In this document: one piece after another, positions 11,471 to 24,700 of the stretch
How the letters are laid out: each line of letters begins with the position of its first letter
Position numbering within the stretch: position 1 is the stretch's first letter
Assembly: GCF_026151205.1 (NCBI RefSeq)
Contig: NC_087082.1
Span: 653,501-717,500, forward strand
From: Bolinopsis microptera
Taxonomy: Eukaryota; Ctenophora; Tentaculata; Lobata; Bolinopsidae
Reading direction: 5' to 3'
DNA length: 64,000 nt
Program-made: the position numbers and the translations under genes
The notes under the pieces: model-generated
What the model saw: only the letters and a program-made list of their open reading frames with translations
Database searches by the model: none
Told to the model about the DNA's origin: nothing

Positions 11471-11598
11471 TTACCGTTTGGACATAAAAGCGCGGGTTAT
11501 AGTTTCAGTAGCACTTTCGTCGTCACCAACTTCATCCTCACCACCACTGTCGTCATCAGAGCTGAGCCACTCTTGTGCTATCTTCTCTTCCAACACCA
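11471..11598 (-). CDS. anoctamin copy 1, exon 23 (C-terminal)
   Basis: Acidic tail with EEKIAQEWLSSDDDSGGEDE, ending SKR and TAA. The shorter copy-2 tail also ends KR-TAA, supporting this acceptor (CTGCAG|TGG). Confidence 0.88.
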
Positions 11599-14500
11599 CT
11601 GCAGGCAATACAGGTATAACAAGAAATGCGGCCGCTTTTTTTGTGGATGGCCGCTCAATTTCCCGATCCGTGATGGCATATTTTATCATATTCCATACAA
11701 CCTGGGGACCCCAGTTTTTACTGTTTATAAGCATGCAGATATAATGGCGGAGTGACAGGCCGAGCGCCACCATGTTAATATAATTCCATATTGAATTTGA
11801 AAATCGTGTATATTTCTATGTAACCATATGCTTATTGTTTATGCAACCTGACACCCGACACGGATCTGTGCAAAATAGTAATAGTAACTCAAAATATTAG
11901 TAGTATGCTATCAATTAGTGCCTAGTGGGATACGTACATGATGGTGAAATTAATAATGTACTTGGTCAGTTCAGCGCCGCGCGCCAACAATTATTTAATT
12001 CAGATTATTGCGCAAAATAACTTTGCGCAGGTAGTCACGTGGGCGATAACAGTGCGCGAGGGCACGTATGTACGCACGCACGCACGCTCGCACGGTCGCA
12101 AGCTACCATATACAAAAAAAACCTCGTTCGCTAACCCTTGTCCTTGACTCTTTTGTGCCTTCGGCACTTTGAGTCATGGATCGGGAAAAAATGGACGTTG
12201 GAAGTTTAAACTATCGCATTACTATAATAGTACATATTGTAATGAAGGAATGAAAAAAGTAAAATGTACAGGAAATTCTATAACTTACTTCTTTCCTTTA
12301 CAAATTTAGGAGTACTGTCACAGAGCAGTTCGATGACTCTGACCGCCGCCCACACCAGGTTTTGGAACAGGAATATGAAAAGCATTCTCGCTAACATTAG
12401 CTCCAACCAAAACCTGGACTGATCTGCCCTGGCCGGTTGGATGTAGGACCAATATCTGGGAATAAAGAGATTAGTATTAGAACGAGGGAACTGAGACCGG
12501 GCTATAATACTGGAAAATAAACAGCTGACAGCGAGAATGAATAGTAAAAAGAATGATAAGGTGCATTCTCTCAACTCTGGGTTGTAAAGATGGAAAAAAC
12601 AAGTTAAACACTGACATCACGTGACTTTTGTATATAAGTATAGTGCTTGTTGAAAACGGCTTCATTCGAGGTCACTAAAATAATCAATCAGCTTCTAGCA
12701 ACTTCTCGACTAAATCGAAAATGTGTTTACCTGCACGTTTGGTTTGTTTGAGATCCATCAGATTCTTCACGGACAAAGTCATGGCTAGCCAACATGAAAT
12801 CCACGTAACTGCTCCCTTCGGTCTCGTAGTTACGCTTATATATCATTAATGGTAACCAATCAAAAGTAAATGCTATCAAAATAGCGTTCACAAGGATGGC
12901 TATTCGGGACAGAACTTCTAGAATGTTCATCCACGTTCCTGAGTACCAAGGTTATAAATTAGTTTTCTTATCAACTAGGTTACTATGGTTACTAGGTTAC
13001 TAGGTTACTAGGTTACTAGGTTACTATCAAAAGATCATCAACTGTTTACCGTAAAATAAAAACTGTATACTAAATACTAATTAATACTAAATATTGATTT
13101 TTATACATATACCAACATTAAACATATAATACATGTATTATCTTATGTAATACTAAAAACAATCACCTATTCCCTCTGATCTGAAGCCGATAGGTCTACG
13201 AACCCTCTTTACGTATCTGGTAGCATCCTGACGTAACTGAGAGGTCCACAGTCATGTTACTTGAATAAATTGAAAGCTATCATTCCAAGCTATCGTGGCG
13301 GAATTTGTCGCGATATGGTGAAAATTTACAATCACAAATCTAAATAGCGAATTTTTAAAATGTCAGCAAGAATATTGATGTCATGATATTATTGAATACG
13401 AAAAGCAGTAAAATTTAAAATTGTTTTTTAATTTTATTAGGTTATATTACCTGCCATATGTTAATAAAGAGACAAATGAGGGGAGCTAGCGGGAAAGCAG
13501 TAACGAACATAGTTAGGAAACCTGTGTGAAATTGGAGTAAAATGGACACAATAATATACAAGCATTGATGTGTGAGAATAATCTCTGTTGCAATTAAATT
13601 GTATTCTTAATCTTTGTAAATACAAAATAATTCGGCATTTACAAACAATTGCAAAACCAACTTACCAAGCTGAATGATGTTATTGACATACTCCTGGTAC
13701 ATCTCTGTAGGTTCAGCAAGTTCGAAATCTTGAACATATTGAGATCTGGAGTTTTCTGGAGATGTTAAATTGAGTTAAAAATTGTAACTTAAAATTAACA
13801 ACCCAATTCTAACTGAACAATGTTGATCAAGAGTATAATGATTGAACCATATTAAGGTTTTGTTTAATAATAAGATAATTTTTCCACAGAATACATTACA
13901 ACAATGCGACTCATAAATAATACTCCAATCCGGATTTTACACTTTGTTAAATAATATAACAAATTGCTTATACTCACTGAAGTCTTCAAGATTTTGTTTG
14001 GCCATGTTTTTCCACCTTTGAGCAAATTCACAGCAGCCAACAAAAGGAGAAAGTAACTTCAACTTCAACTCCTCCTGGATCCTGTTTATATTCAGGGTTC
14101 TGATTATGTCCTTCAGTATCGGGACCAGCTGTTTTACTGACATGATTAATATCATCTGTATAGATACCTGTGTAGTTTGTTTATCAGGTAAATTATAGTG
14201 GCAGTTATTTGTCAGTACGTATATAGAAAATCATGGATCATCAAACGGTATCTCGAAACTGGGAACCGAAAATATGCGAATAAATAAGGACCTATATAAT
14301 TAAGACTCGGTGTAATTTAAAAGATTAGTGAGGTAATGCCATTACCTCACTAACTAATTACTAACTAATTACTAACTGATTACTAACTAATTACTAACTA
14401 ATTACAAACTAATTACCTCACTCATGCACCCTCCAGGAGCACAGCCCTGTATCTTCAGTGAAGTTCCGTACAGATATCTCGGGTTAGATGGCGACGTTAT

Positions 14501-17500
14501 ACTGAAATACCGTTGTTATCACTTTTTATTTTCTCTACTCTTGCCGAAGGCAAAAAGGTCGTAGGGAATAAGTAATCGGGTTTGGATATATGAAGTGGCC
14601 CGATGGACCTGCGATGATGACAAAAGTCTGCTCCTTCGCAATATAGAGTCTATATTGCGAAGGAGCAGACTTATAGACCACTGACCACTCCCATAAAATT
14701 AAGTTTATAGGAAGCGTCTGTTATGCTGCGCGCGACGCTAGCCATGTGTTAATTAATTACAGTGAAATTCCTCCTTCGCAAAGTTATTTTCCGCAATTTT
14801 CTGGATCCTTTTTTGTTGATGCGCGGCGCTGCATTGGTCAAATAAATCGTCAATTTTTACCATGCACGAATCCCACTCATTTATATAAAAAAACATAGTA
14901 TGTAAATATAGTGCACTTTTTTCCAGTCACACTTTTCACTCAAAAGAATTAATGGTACAAGTACATCGTAGGGGAAATTGATCGTGCGTGGTTTAACTGA
15001 AGCGAAATTCTTGTTATATTAGGATTTAGGGGTTACAATAAATTCAGCAATGTAAAAGATATATAATTATCCCCGTACTCACTTTCCCTTGAAGAAGGCA
15101 ATATAGAACAAAGTGCTGTAGTAGTTGACAAACTCAAACAGGTAAATTTTAAAAGAAAGATGATTGTCGTGATCACGCTGTGTTCTGTGGTTTTCCATGT
15201 TGGTTAACTTGTTCGCTATTATCCTGTACACCTGGTAACATTATCTGTGTAACTATGGTAACTAGTAGTGTAACTATGGTAACTAGTAGTGTAACTATGG
15301 TAACTAGTAGTGTAACTATGGTAACTAGTAGTGTAACTATGGTAAATAGTACTAGTAGTGTTGGTTAACTTGTTCGCTATTATCCTGTACACCTGGTAAC
15401 ATTATCTGTGTAACTATGGTAACTAGTAGTGTAACTATGGTAACTAATAGTGTAACTATGGTAACTAGTAGTGTAACTATGGTAACTAGTAGTGTAGCTA
15501 TGGTAACTAGTAGTGTAACTGTGGTAACTAATAGTGTAACTATGGTAACTAATAGTGTAACTATGGTAACTAGTAGTGTAACTATGGTAACTAATAGTGT
15601 AGCTATGGTAACTAGTAGTGTAACTATGGTAACTAATAGTGTAACTATGGTAACTAGTAGTGTAACTATGGTAACTAATAGTGTAACTATGGTAACTAAT
15701 AGTGTAACTATGGTAACTAGTAGTGTAACTATGGTAACTAGTAGTGTAACTATGGTAACTAGTAGTGTAACTATGGTAACTAGTAGTGTAACTATGGTAA
15801 ATAGTACTAGTAGTGTTGGTTAACTTGTTCGCTATTATCCTGTACACCTTGTAACATTATCTGTGTAACTATGGTAACTAGTAGTGTAACTATGGTAACT
15901 AGTAGTGTAACTATGGTAACTAGTAGTGTAACTATGGTAACTAGTAGTGTAACTATGGTAAATAGTACTAGTAGTGTTGGTTAACTTGTTCGCTATTATC
16001 CTGTACACCTGGTAACATTATCTGTGTAACTATGGTAACTAGTAGTGTAACTATGGTAACTAGTAGTGTAGCTATGGTAACTAATAGTGTAACTATGGTA
16101 ACTAGTAGTGTAACTATGGTAACTAGTAGTGTAACTATGGTAACTAGTAGTGTAACTATGGTAACTAGTAGTGTAACTATGGTAACTAGTAGTGTAACTA
16201 TGGTAACTAGTAGTGTAGCTATGGTAACTAGTAGTGTAACTATGGTAACTAGTAGTGTAACTATGGTAACTAGTAGTGTAACTATAGTAACTAGTACTAG
16301 TAGTGTTGGTTAACTTGTTTGCTATTATCCTGTACACCTGATGAAGACCAGGAAATATTTATCAAATTTTTAAACCAGTCAAAAAACGTGAGTAAATTAA
16401 CGACCTAACTGAAGACTTATCTATTAACACTCACGTATGATAGGCAGATGATAAGCGTAACTCACGTATGATAGGCAGATGATAAGCGTAGCGCTGAGAC
16501 TCCCCGTCACACAAATAGCTATCTCATTAGCATATTTTCTGGTAAAAGGGTTGTAATCCTTGGCCCTTTGTATTGAAAGGCTTAGCGAGTAGTTGTAGAC
16601 AGTTATTGTAAGGGTCATCATAACTGCCATAGCCAGCTGAAATCAGATAAATATATATGAGAAATAGATTAAAAATAGATTTAAATATAGATTTTTAAAA
16701 AATAGAAGATTAAAATAGATTTCAATGCTAGACTTTATTTCGCGTAAACTATGTCAATATTTCACTGTAATTGTAAATGCAATAGTGACCAACTAATATA
16801 GGCTATAGTCGCTATATTAGTTAGTCGCTATATTATAGCTACTAACTTATATAGCTACTAACTAATATAGCTACTAACTAATATAGCTACTAACTAATAT
16901 AGCTACTAACTAATATAGCTACTAACTAATATAGCTACTAACTAATATAGCTACTAACCAATATAGCTACTAGCTAATATAGCTACTAACTAATATAGCT
17001 ACTAACTAATATAGCTATCAACTAATATAGCTACTAACCAATATAGCTACTAACCAATATAGCTACTAACCAATATAGCTACTAACTAATATAGCTACTA
17101 ACTAATATAGCTACTAACTAATATAGCTACTAACTAATATAGCTACTAACTAATATAGCTACTAACTAATATAGCTACTAACTAATATAGTGACTAACTA
17201 ATATAGCTACTAACTAATATAGCTACTAACTAATATAGCTACTAACTAATATAGCTACTAACTAATATAGCTACTAACTAATATAGCTACTAACTAATAA
17301 AGCTACTAACTAATATAGCTACTAACTAATATAGCTACTAACTAATATAGCTATTAACTAATATAGCTACTAACTAATATAGCTACTAACATATTTATCT
17401 ACTAACTAATATATAGCTACTAACTAATATAGCTACTAACTAATTTAGCTACTAACTAATATAGCGACGACGGTGAACCCCAGGAAGTATTGGGGAAGTC

Positions 17501-18673
17501 TGTGTAGAAAGGTTATGTGTTGTTCTCTTGTCTTCGTTACATCATTCCATCGGAATACTTTTGTTTTGGTCAGTTTGTACTTTACCCTCACTTCTGCCTG
17601 AATGCAGAGTGAACTAAGAATATCTTGAAAAATGTAAAATTCGCATGACAGGGATGTGATGATGGTGAACTCATATTAAAATTGATATTATTAATATTTC
17701 AGTAAATATAGTAGTGTAACTATGGTAACTAGTAGTGTAACTATGGTAACTAGTAGTGTTACTATGGTAACTAGTAGTGTTACTATGGTAACTAGTAGTT
17801 AATGTGCCTTACCGAAGCGCTCCTACTGTTAGTTGTACCCCAAGTGTGTGCTATAGTACTTTGCTGTCGCTTCCAAAACGTCACGAATATCGCTAGCCAG
17901 GCCATCATGATTATAGAAAATACTATAACTGCACCGTTGTTAGCCACACTCGTTATCTAGAACAAAGAATCAATAATTCAAAATGTTTATTACAACGAGA
18001 ACTGGCGAGTACATTATTAACGATGAACAGAAAAAAGTAAATGTGGATGAAATAAGAACTTTTTGATTATTACACTGGTAGTGAAGCAATAGTCTGACAA
18101 ATAAGTAGCGTTGCAGGTTCCATCTATATAGCAGTCCGCACACATCAAATATTTTTCCCCGCTTTCACAAATATGCCGTGCTGTGTCAGTCCAAGTCATC
18201 TGCAGCAGACCGTATATGAAAACAGCAGTTCCTGCTATAGCAGGTATCACCAGGGACATGTTGTAGAATCCTGAAATACACAGACCGGCTTTAGTGGGGA
18301 CTACTCTAAAGGTTTTAAACGGACAAATTAAATTCAAGTGTTCCTAGATGTTTATTTGCTTATAGTATAGGTCCCAATGTTATTGCGGGTATGGTATTTC
18401 TTACTGCACACTACCGTGTTTTAGTAGTACCCTAAACCCTCTTTCAATACATGTTCCGATATACTGAGCTACTCCTTGTATAATGTATATCTGGGTTTAT
18501 TTAGAAGCATTCAATTCTGCATAATTATGTATTGTTAGAAAAGATTTACATTTTTTAAATGTGTGAGTTTCTGAACATCCAACTGTATCAGAAGCATGGA
18601 AAGTTTGTAACTGGATTCCATAAAAATTATTTGCTAAGTCTATGGTGCTGATATCTCAGAAGAAATGTGACTC

Positions 18674-18704
<31 letters not shown>

Positions 18705-21700
18705 TAGCATGTGACTCACCGACATAAGCAAAGTACATGGCAGTCACAGATCCGAAGTAGTTTCTCACGATGTTGAGGGGTTGGAACTTCCACTTCATAT
18801 GAGACGAGCTCCAGAAGTACCGCAGTAACTTTCTGGGATTGTCTATCTGTTCTGAGGGCGAGGAGAGAGAACTGTTACTGCTGATCTTGCCGGAAATAAA
18901 ACCAACTGTTATCAGAATCTGATCTTTCAGAGTAAAAAGTTAAGAGACAAGTGTTATACCTTCGATGTTGATCTCACTCCACTTTTGTTTTTTTCCAGAG
19001 ACATCACTTCTAATCTTATACCCTCCAGCATGTAGCGGATATGCTGTTTCAAAACACCCCTCTCGGTACATGTCGCTCAGTTTATAACTAGCTTTTAACT
19101 TGCTTTCATTTGCTTCTGGGTTTTCGAGAATCCTGAATACCTGGGAGAAACAGCATTACAACAAGGAGACTGAATACCTGGGAGAAACAGCATTACAACA
19201 AGGAGACTGAATACCTGGGAGAAACAGCATTACAACAAGGAGACTGAATACCTGGGAGAAACAGCATTACAACAAGGAGACTGAATACCTGGGAGAAACA
19301 GCATTACAACAAGGAGACTGAATACCTGGGAGAAACAGCATTACAACAAGGAGACTGAATACCTGGGAGAAACAGCATTACAACAAGGAGACTGAATACC
19401 TGGGAGATACAGCATTACAACAAGGAGACTGAATACCTGGGAGAAACAGCATTACAACAAGGAGACTGAATACCTGGGAGAAACAGCATTACAACAAGGA
19501 GACTGAATACCTGGGAGAAACAGCATTACAACAAGGAGACTGAATACCTGGGAGAAACAGCATTACAACAAGGAGACTGAATACCTGGGAGAAACAGCAT
19601 TACCACAAGGAGACTGAATACCTTGGAGAAACAGCATTACCACAAGGAGACTGAATACCTGGGAGAAACAGCATTACAACAAGGAGACTGAATACCTGGG
19701 AGAAACAGCATTACAACAAGGAGACTGAATACCTGGGAGAAACAGCATTACAACAAGGAGACTGAATACCTGGGAGAAACAGCATTACAACAAGGAGACT
19801 GAATACCTGGGAGAAACAGCATTACAACAAGGAGACTGAATACCTGGGAGAAACAGCATTACCACAAGGAGACTGAATACCTGGGAGAAACAGCATTACA
19901 ACAAGGAGACTGAATACCTGGGAGAAACAGCATTACAACAAGGAGACTGAATACCTGGGAGAAACAGCATTACAACAAGGAGACTGAATACCTGGGAGAA
20001 ACAGCATTACAACAAGGAGACTGAATACCTGGGAGAAACAGCATTACAACAAGGAGACTGAATACCTGGGAGAAACAGCATTACAACAAGGAGACTGAAT
20101 ACCTGGGAGATACAGCATTACAACAAGGAGACTGAATACCTGGGAGAAACAGCATTACAACAAGGAGACTGAATACCTGGGAGAAACAGCATTACAACAA
20201 GGAGACTGAATACCTGGGAGAAACAGCATTACAACAAGGAGACTGAATACCTGGGAGAAACAGCATTACAACAAGGAGACTGAATACCTGGGAGAAACAG
20301 CATTACCACAAGGAGACTGAATACCTTGGAGAAACAGCATTACCACAAGGAGACTGAATACCTGGGAGAAACAGCATTACAACAAGGAGACTGAATACCT
20401 GGGAGAAACAGCATTACAACAAGGAGACTGAATACCTGGGAGAAACAGCATTACAACAAGGAGACTGAATACCTGGGAGAAACAGCATTACAACAAGGAG
20501 ACTGAATACCTGGGAGAAACAGCATTACAACAAGGAGACTGAATACCTGGGAGAAACAGCATTACCACAAGGAGACTGAATACCTGGGAGAAACAGCATT
20601 ACAACAAGGAGACTGAATACCTGGGAAAAACAGCATTACAACAAGGAGACTGAATACCTGGGAGAAACAACATTACAACAAGGAGACTGAATACCTGGGA
20701 GAAACAGCATTACCACAAGGAGACTGAATACCTGGGAGAAACAGCATTACAACAAGGAGACTGAATACCTGGGAGAAACAACATTACAACAAGGAGACTG
20801 AATACCTGGGAGAAACAACATTACAACAAGGAGACTGAATACCTGGGAGAAACAGCATTACCACAAGAAGACTGAATACCTGGGAGAAACAGCATTACCA
20901 CAAGGAGACTGAATACCTGGGAGAAACAGCATTACAACAAGGAGACTGAATACCTGAGAGAAACAGCATTACAACAAGGAGACTGAATACCTGGGAGAAA
21001 CAGCATTACAACAAGGAGACTGAATACCTGAGAGAAACAGCATTACAACAAGGAGACTGAATACCTGGGAAAAACAGCATTACAACAAGGAGACTGAATA
21101 CCTGAAAGAAACAGCATTACAACAAGGAGACTGAATACCTGGGAGAAACAGCATTACAACAAGGAGACTGAATACCTGGGAGAAACAGCATTACAACAAG
21201 GAGACTGAATACCTGGGAGAAACAGCATTACAACAAGGAGACTGAATACCTGGGAGAAACAACATTACAACAAGGAGACTGAATACCTGGGAGATACAGC
21301 ATTACCACAAGGAGACTGAATACCTGGGAGAAACAGCATTACAACAAGGAGACTGAATACCTGGGAGAAACAGCATTACAACAAGGAGACTGAATACCTG
21401 GGAGAAACAGCATTACAACAAGGAGACTGAATACCTGGGAGAAACAGCATTACAACAAGGAGACTGAATACCTGGGAAAAACAGCATTACAACAAGGAGA
21501 CTGAATACCTGGGAGAAACAGCATTACCACAAGGAGACTGAATACCTGGGAGAAACAGCATTACCACAAGGAGACTGAATACCTGGGAGAAACAGCATTA
21601 CAACAAGGAGACTGAATACCTGGGAGAAACAGCATTACAACAAGGAGACTGAATACCTGGGAGAAACAGCATTACCACAAGGAGACTGAATACCTGGGAG

Positions 21701-24700
21701 AAACAGCATTACAACAAGGAGACTGAATACCTGGGAGAAACAGCATTACCACAAGGAGACTGAATACCTGGGAGAAACAGCATTACAACAAGGAGACTGA
21801 ATACCTGGGAGAAACAGCATTACAACAAGGAGACTGAATACCTGGGAGAAACAGCATTACAACAAGGAGACTGAATACCTGGGAGAAACAGCATTACAAC
21901 AAGGAGACTGAATACCTGGGAGAAACAGCATTACAACAAGGAGACTGAATACCTGGGAGAAACAGCATTACAACAAGGAGACTGAATACCTGGGAGAAAC
22001 AGCATTACAACAAGGAGACTGAATACCTGGGAGATACAGCATTACAACAAGGAGACTGAATACCTGGGAGAAACAGCATTACAACAAGGAGACTGAATAC
22101 CTGGGAGAAACAGCATTACAACAAGGAGACTGAATACCTGGGAGAAACAGCATTACCACAAGGAGACTGAATACCTGGGAGAAACAGCATTACAACAAGG
22201 AGACTGAATACCTGGGAGAAACAGCATTACAACATCTCGAGTACCAAGGAGACTGAATCAGTCCCTACCAGTCTCAGACAAGGAGACTGAATCAGTCCCT
22301 ACCAGTCTCAGACAAGGAGACTGAATCAGTCCCTACCAGTCTCAGACAAGGAGACTGAATCAGTCCCTACCAGTCTCAGACAAGGAGACTGAATCAGTCC
22401 CTACCAGTCTCAGACAAGGAGACTGAATCAGTCCCTACCAGTATCAGACAAGGAGACTGAATCAGTCCCTACCAGTCTCAGACAAGGAGACTGAATCAGT
22501 CCCTACCAGTCTCAGACAAGGAGACTGAATCAGTCCCTACCAGTCTCAGACAAGGAGACTGAATCAGTCCCTACCAGTCTCAGACTGATAGCGGGCTGAT
22601 AGAAACATTCACATGATCAAACTGAACTGCAAGTAAGTTTGAAATTCCGATTACAAGACCCACAAAAAGGTATTGAATATTAAAATATACTATATGTATT
22701 ATATATAATACTATATATAATACTAATTACCATTAGTGATCTTTCTGATCTGTTATAGAACTCAGGGTCATCGTGACCAAGAAATTTAGTTTTCTTGGAG
22801 TAGTTGAACGGAGCTCGGATCGCTCTGTAAAAAAGATATTTGTGAGTCTGTTGTATAGTCAGATACAAAACTTAATCAAACTTTAAACCAGGTCAGATGG
22901 ACAACAAAGAGATCTGTTCTGATAATTTGCCTTTCTCTAGATGTAAGAACCTCGGCCCCCTATTCTTTTTGCCGCTCAGTCAACAACTGAGCACCGGGAG
23001 TTGACACTTACACTTCATACCTAGTTCATACCGTATTGGAACGTACGTCGTACGGGACCCCTCGAGCAACCGGTGGAGGCTCATTAAGGGACTGCAGCGG
23101 CAAGGCTTTACCCAAGATTGTAGCAAGTACCAATCACAGGAGCGATCATCCGCGAGACGACCAATCACGGCGCCTCGAACGTGTCGTCAGGATGGCGGAG
23201 CTCAGTGCCTGAGTCGATAACGAGATGATGTGCTAAATTTGAGCTGGCAGGACCAATTATAGAACCGCTATCATCAGACGATAATAGCCTTAATCGGAGC
23301 ATCTCCAAGGATGGCGAACCACACAGCTCCTCACTTCCGTTTTACCAACTTCCATTCCGGGCACTCGACCTTGTGTTCCAGCACTGACCTCTCTGATGAT
23401 CTCTGGATCTTGTCTTCTTGGCGAATTATGGACGAGACCAGATCCATCTCCAGACTAGTAGAAGGATGCCGGATTACTGAGCTGCTGACGGCGATAGCAG
23501 ATCAAGAACCAGCACACCAACCCTCGTCTACTCCTAGCCCTCCGGTCTGTTTACTTGGTCAATACTATATTTTATTGTACTATACTATGATACTTGATAC
23601 TACTTACCTTGATGACCAGACGTTCTGCTGGTCTTTTCATATACTGTCATTAATCGCTTACACTACAACTGCTAAAACTGCTATATTGCAAGTCTCTGAG
23701 ACTATGATTGAAAGTTGAGTCGTTACAATTACTAAAAGTGTGCAGTGCCACCAGTAAATTTGAGTCCTTGACACAGAAAGCCGTATTTAATCACAAGCTT
23801 AACTCGTACAGTTTCAGGAGGATACAAGTTCTTGGCGAATTAGAGTAACACCATACTGGTGGAGACTATCGATCCCGAAGACCCTCAAGCTAGTCATCAT
23901 TAGAGCGCTCTAGCTACTAGTAGTTAGACCGCAAGTTATTAAGACTTGTAGTCAGTACTATATACCAGGCGTAGTTAGATCCTATACTGGTTCTTATAGG
24001 ATGGAGCCCTATAAATTGCGTAGACCTAGTGACTAGTTAGTAGTTACTCCCACGGGAGGTTCCTACACTAGACTTAGAGTTAGAGTATGAGGTACTAAAG
24101 TATTTAAGGTATTCAAAAAGTATTTTAAAACCTGGCGAGGAGATTGTCTTTAGTTAAGTTGAGTCTGTCATCGCTGCGATGTAGAATAGAAAAGATAGCG
24201 TTCTCTATTTTAGTGGTCCACAACTTGTGATACCGTTCATTTTGGAAAGTAAGTTGTTTGAAGGCAGCTGACTCTCTGTACTCGCTTTCACCCTTCTTCC
24301 TTAGACCGTTCTCCATCTAGTTTATAAATTGTTTAGATTCACAACTAAGCAAGAGCGAATATACATAATACATATACATTATACAATATACATGTATCTA
24401 TTCACTAAAAGTCAAAATAAGCAGTCACTCTATTAATTTTAAAGAATCAAATCTGACTTACAAATAATAAACATTTTAAATAACCTGCGCTTTTAATCTT
24501 GAATCGTAGTCCCCCTCCGCATCGGTAGACTCTGACTTAAACTTGCCTATAACACTCTTCACAGCTGACTTCAGCGTCTGAGGGACATACCTGGAAGCGT
24601 CAAACGTTCTGTGATTGTCTATATCATCATGTTCTGGTGGCGGTAGTTCGTAGAGACACTCATTGTACATAGCTATCATTCTGTCCACCGGTTTATCGTG

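Noticed and set aside
15380..16337. Tyr/Ser/Thr-rich repeat proteins on either strand
   Set aside because: Translation of the 21-bp intronic array; begins with copied exon 15 sequence but is not an independent gene.
19141..22585. CRISPR-like array of 34-37-bp repeats
   Set aside because: Units are contiguous with no unique spacers, and the genome is eukaryotic; these are minisatellites.
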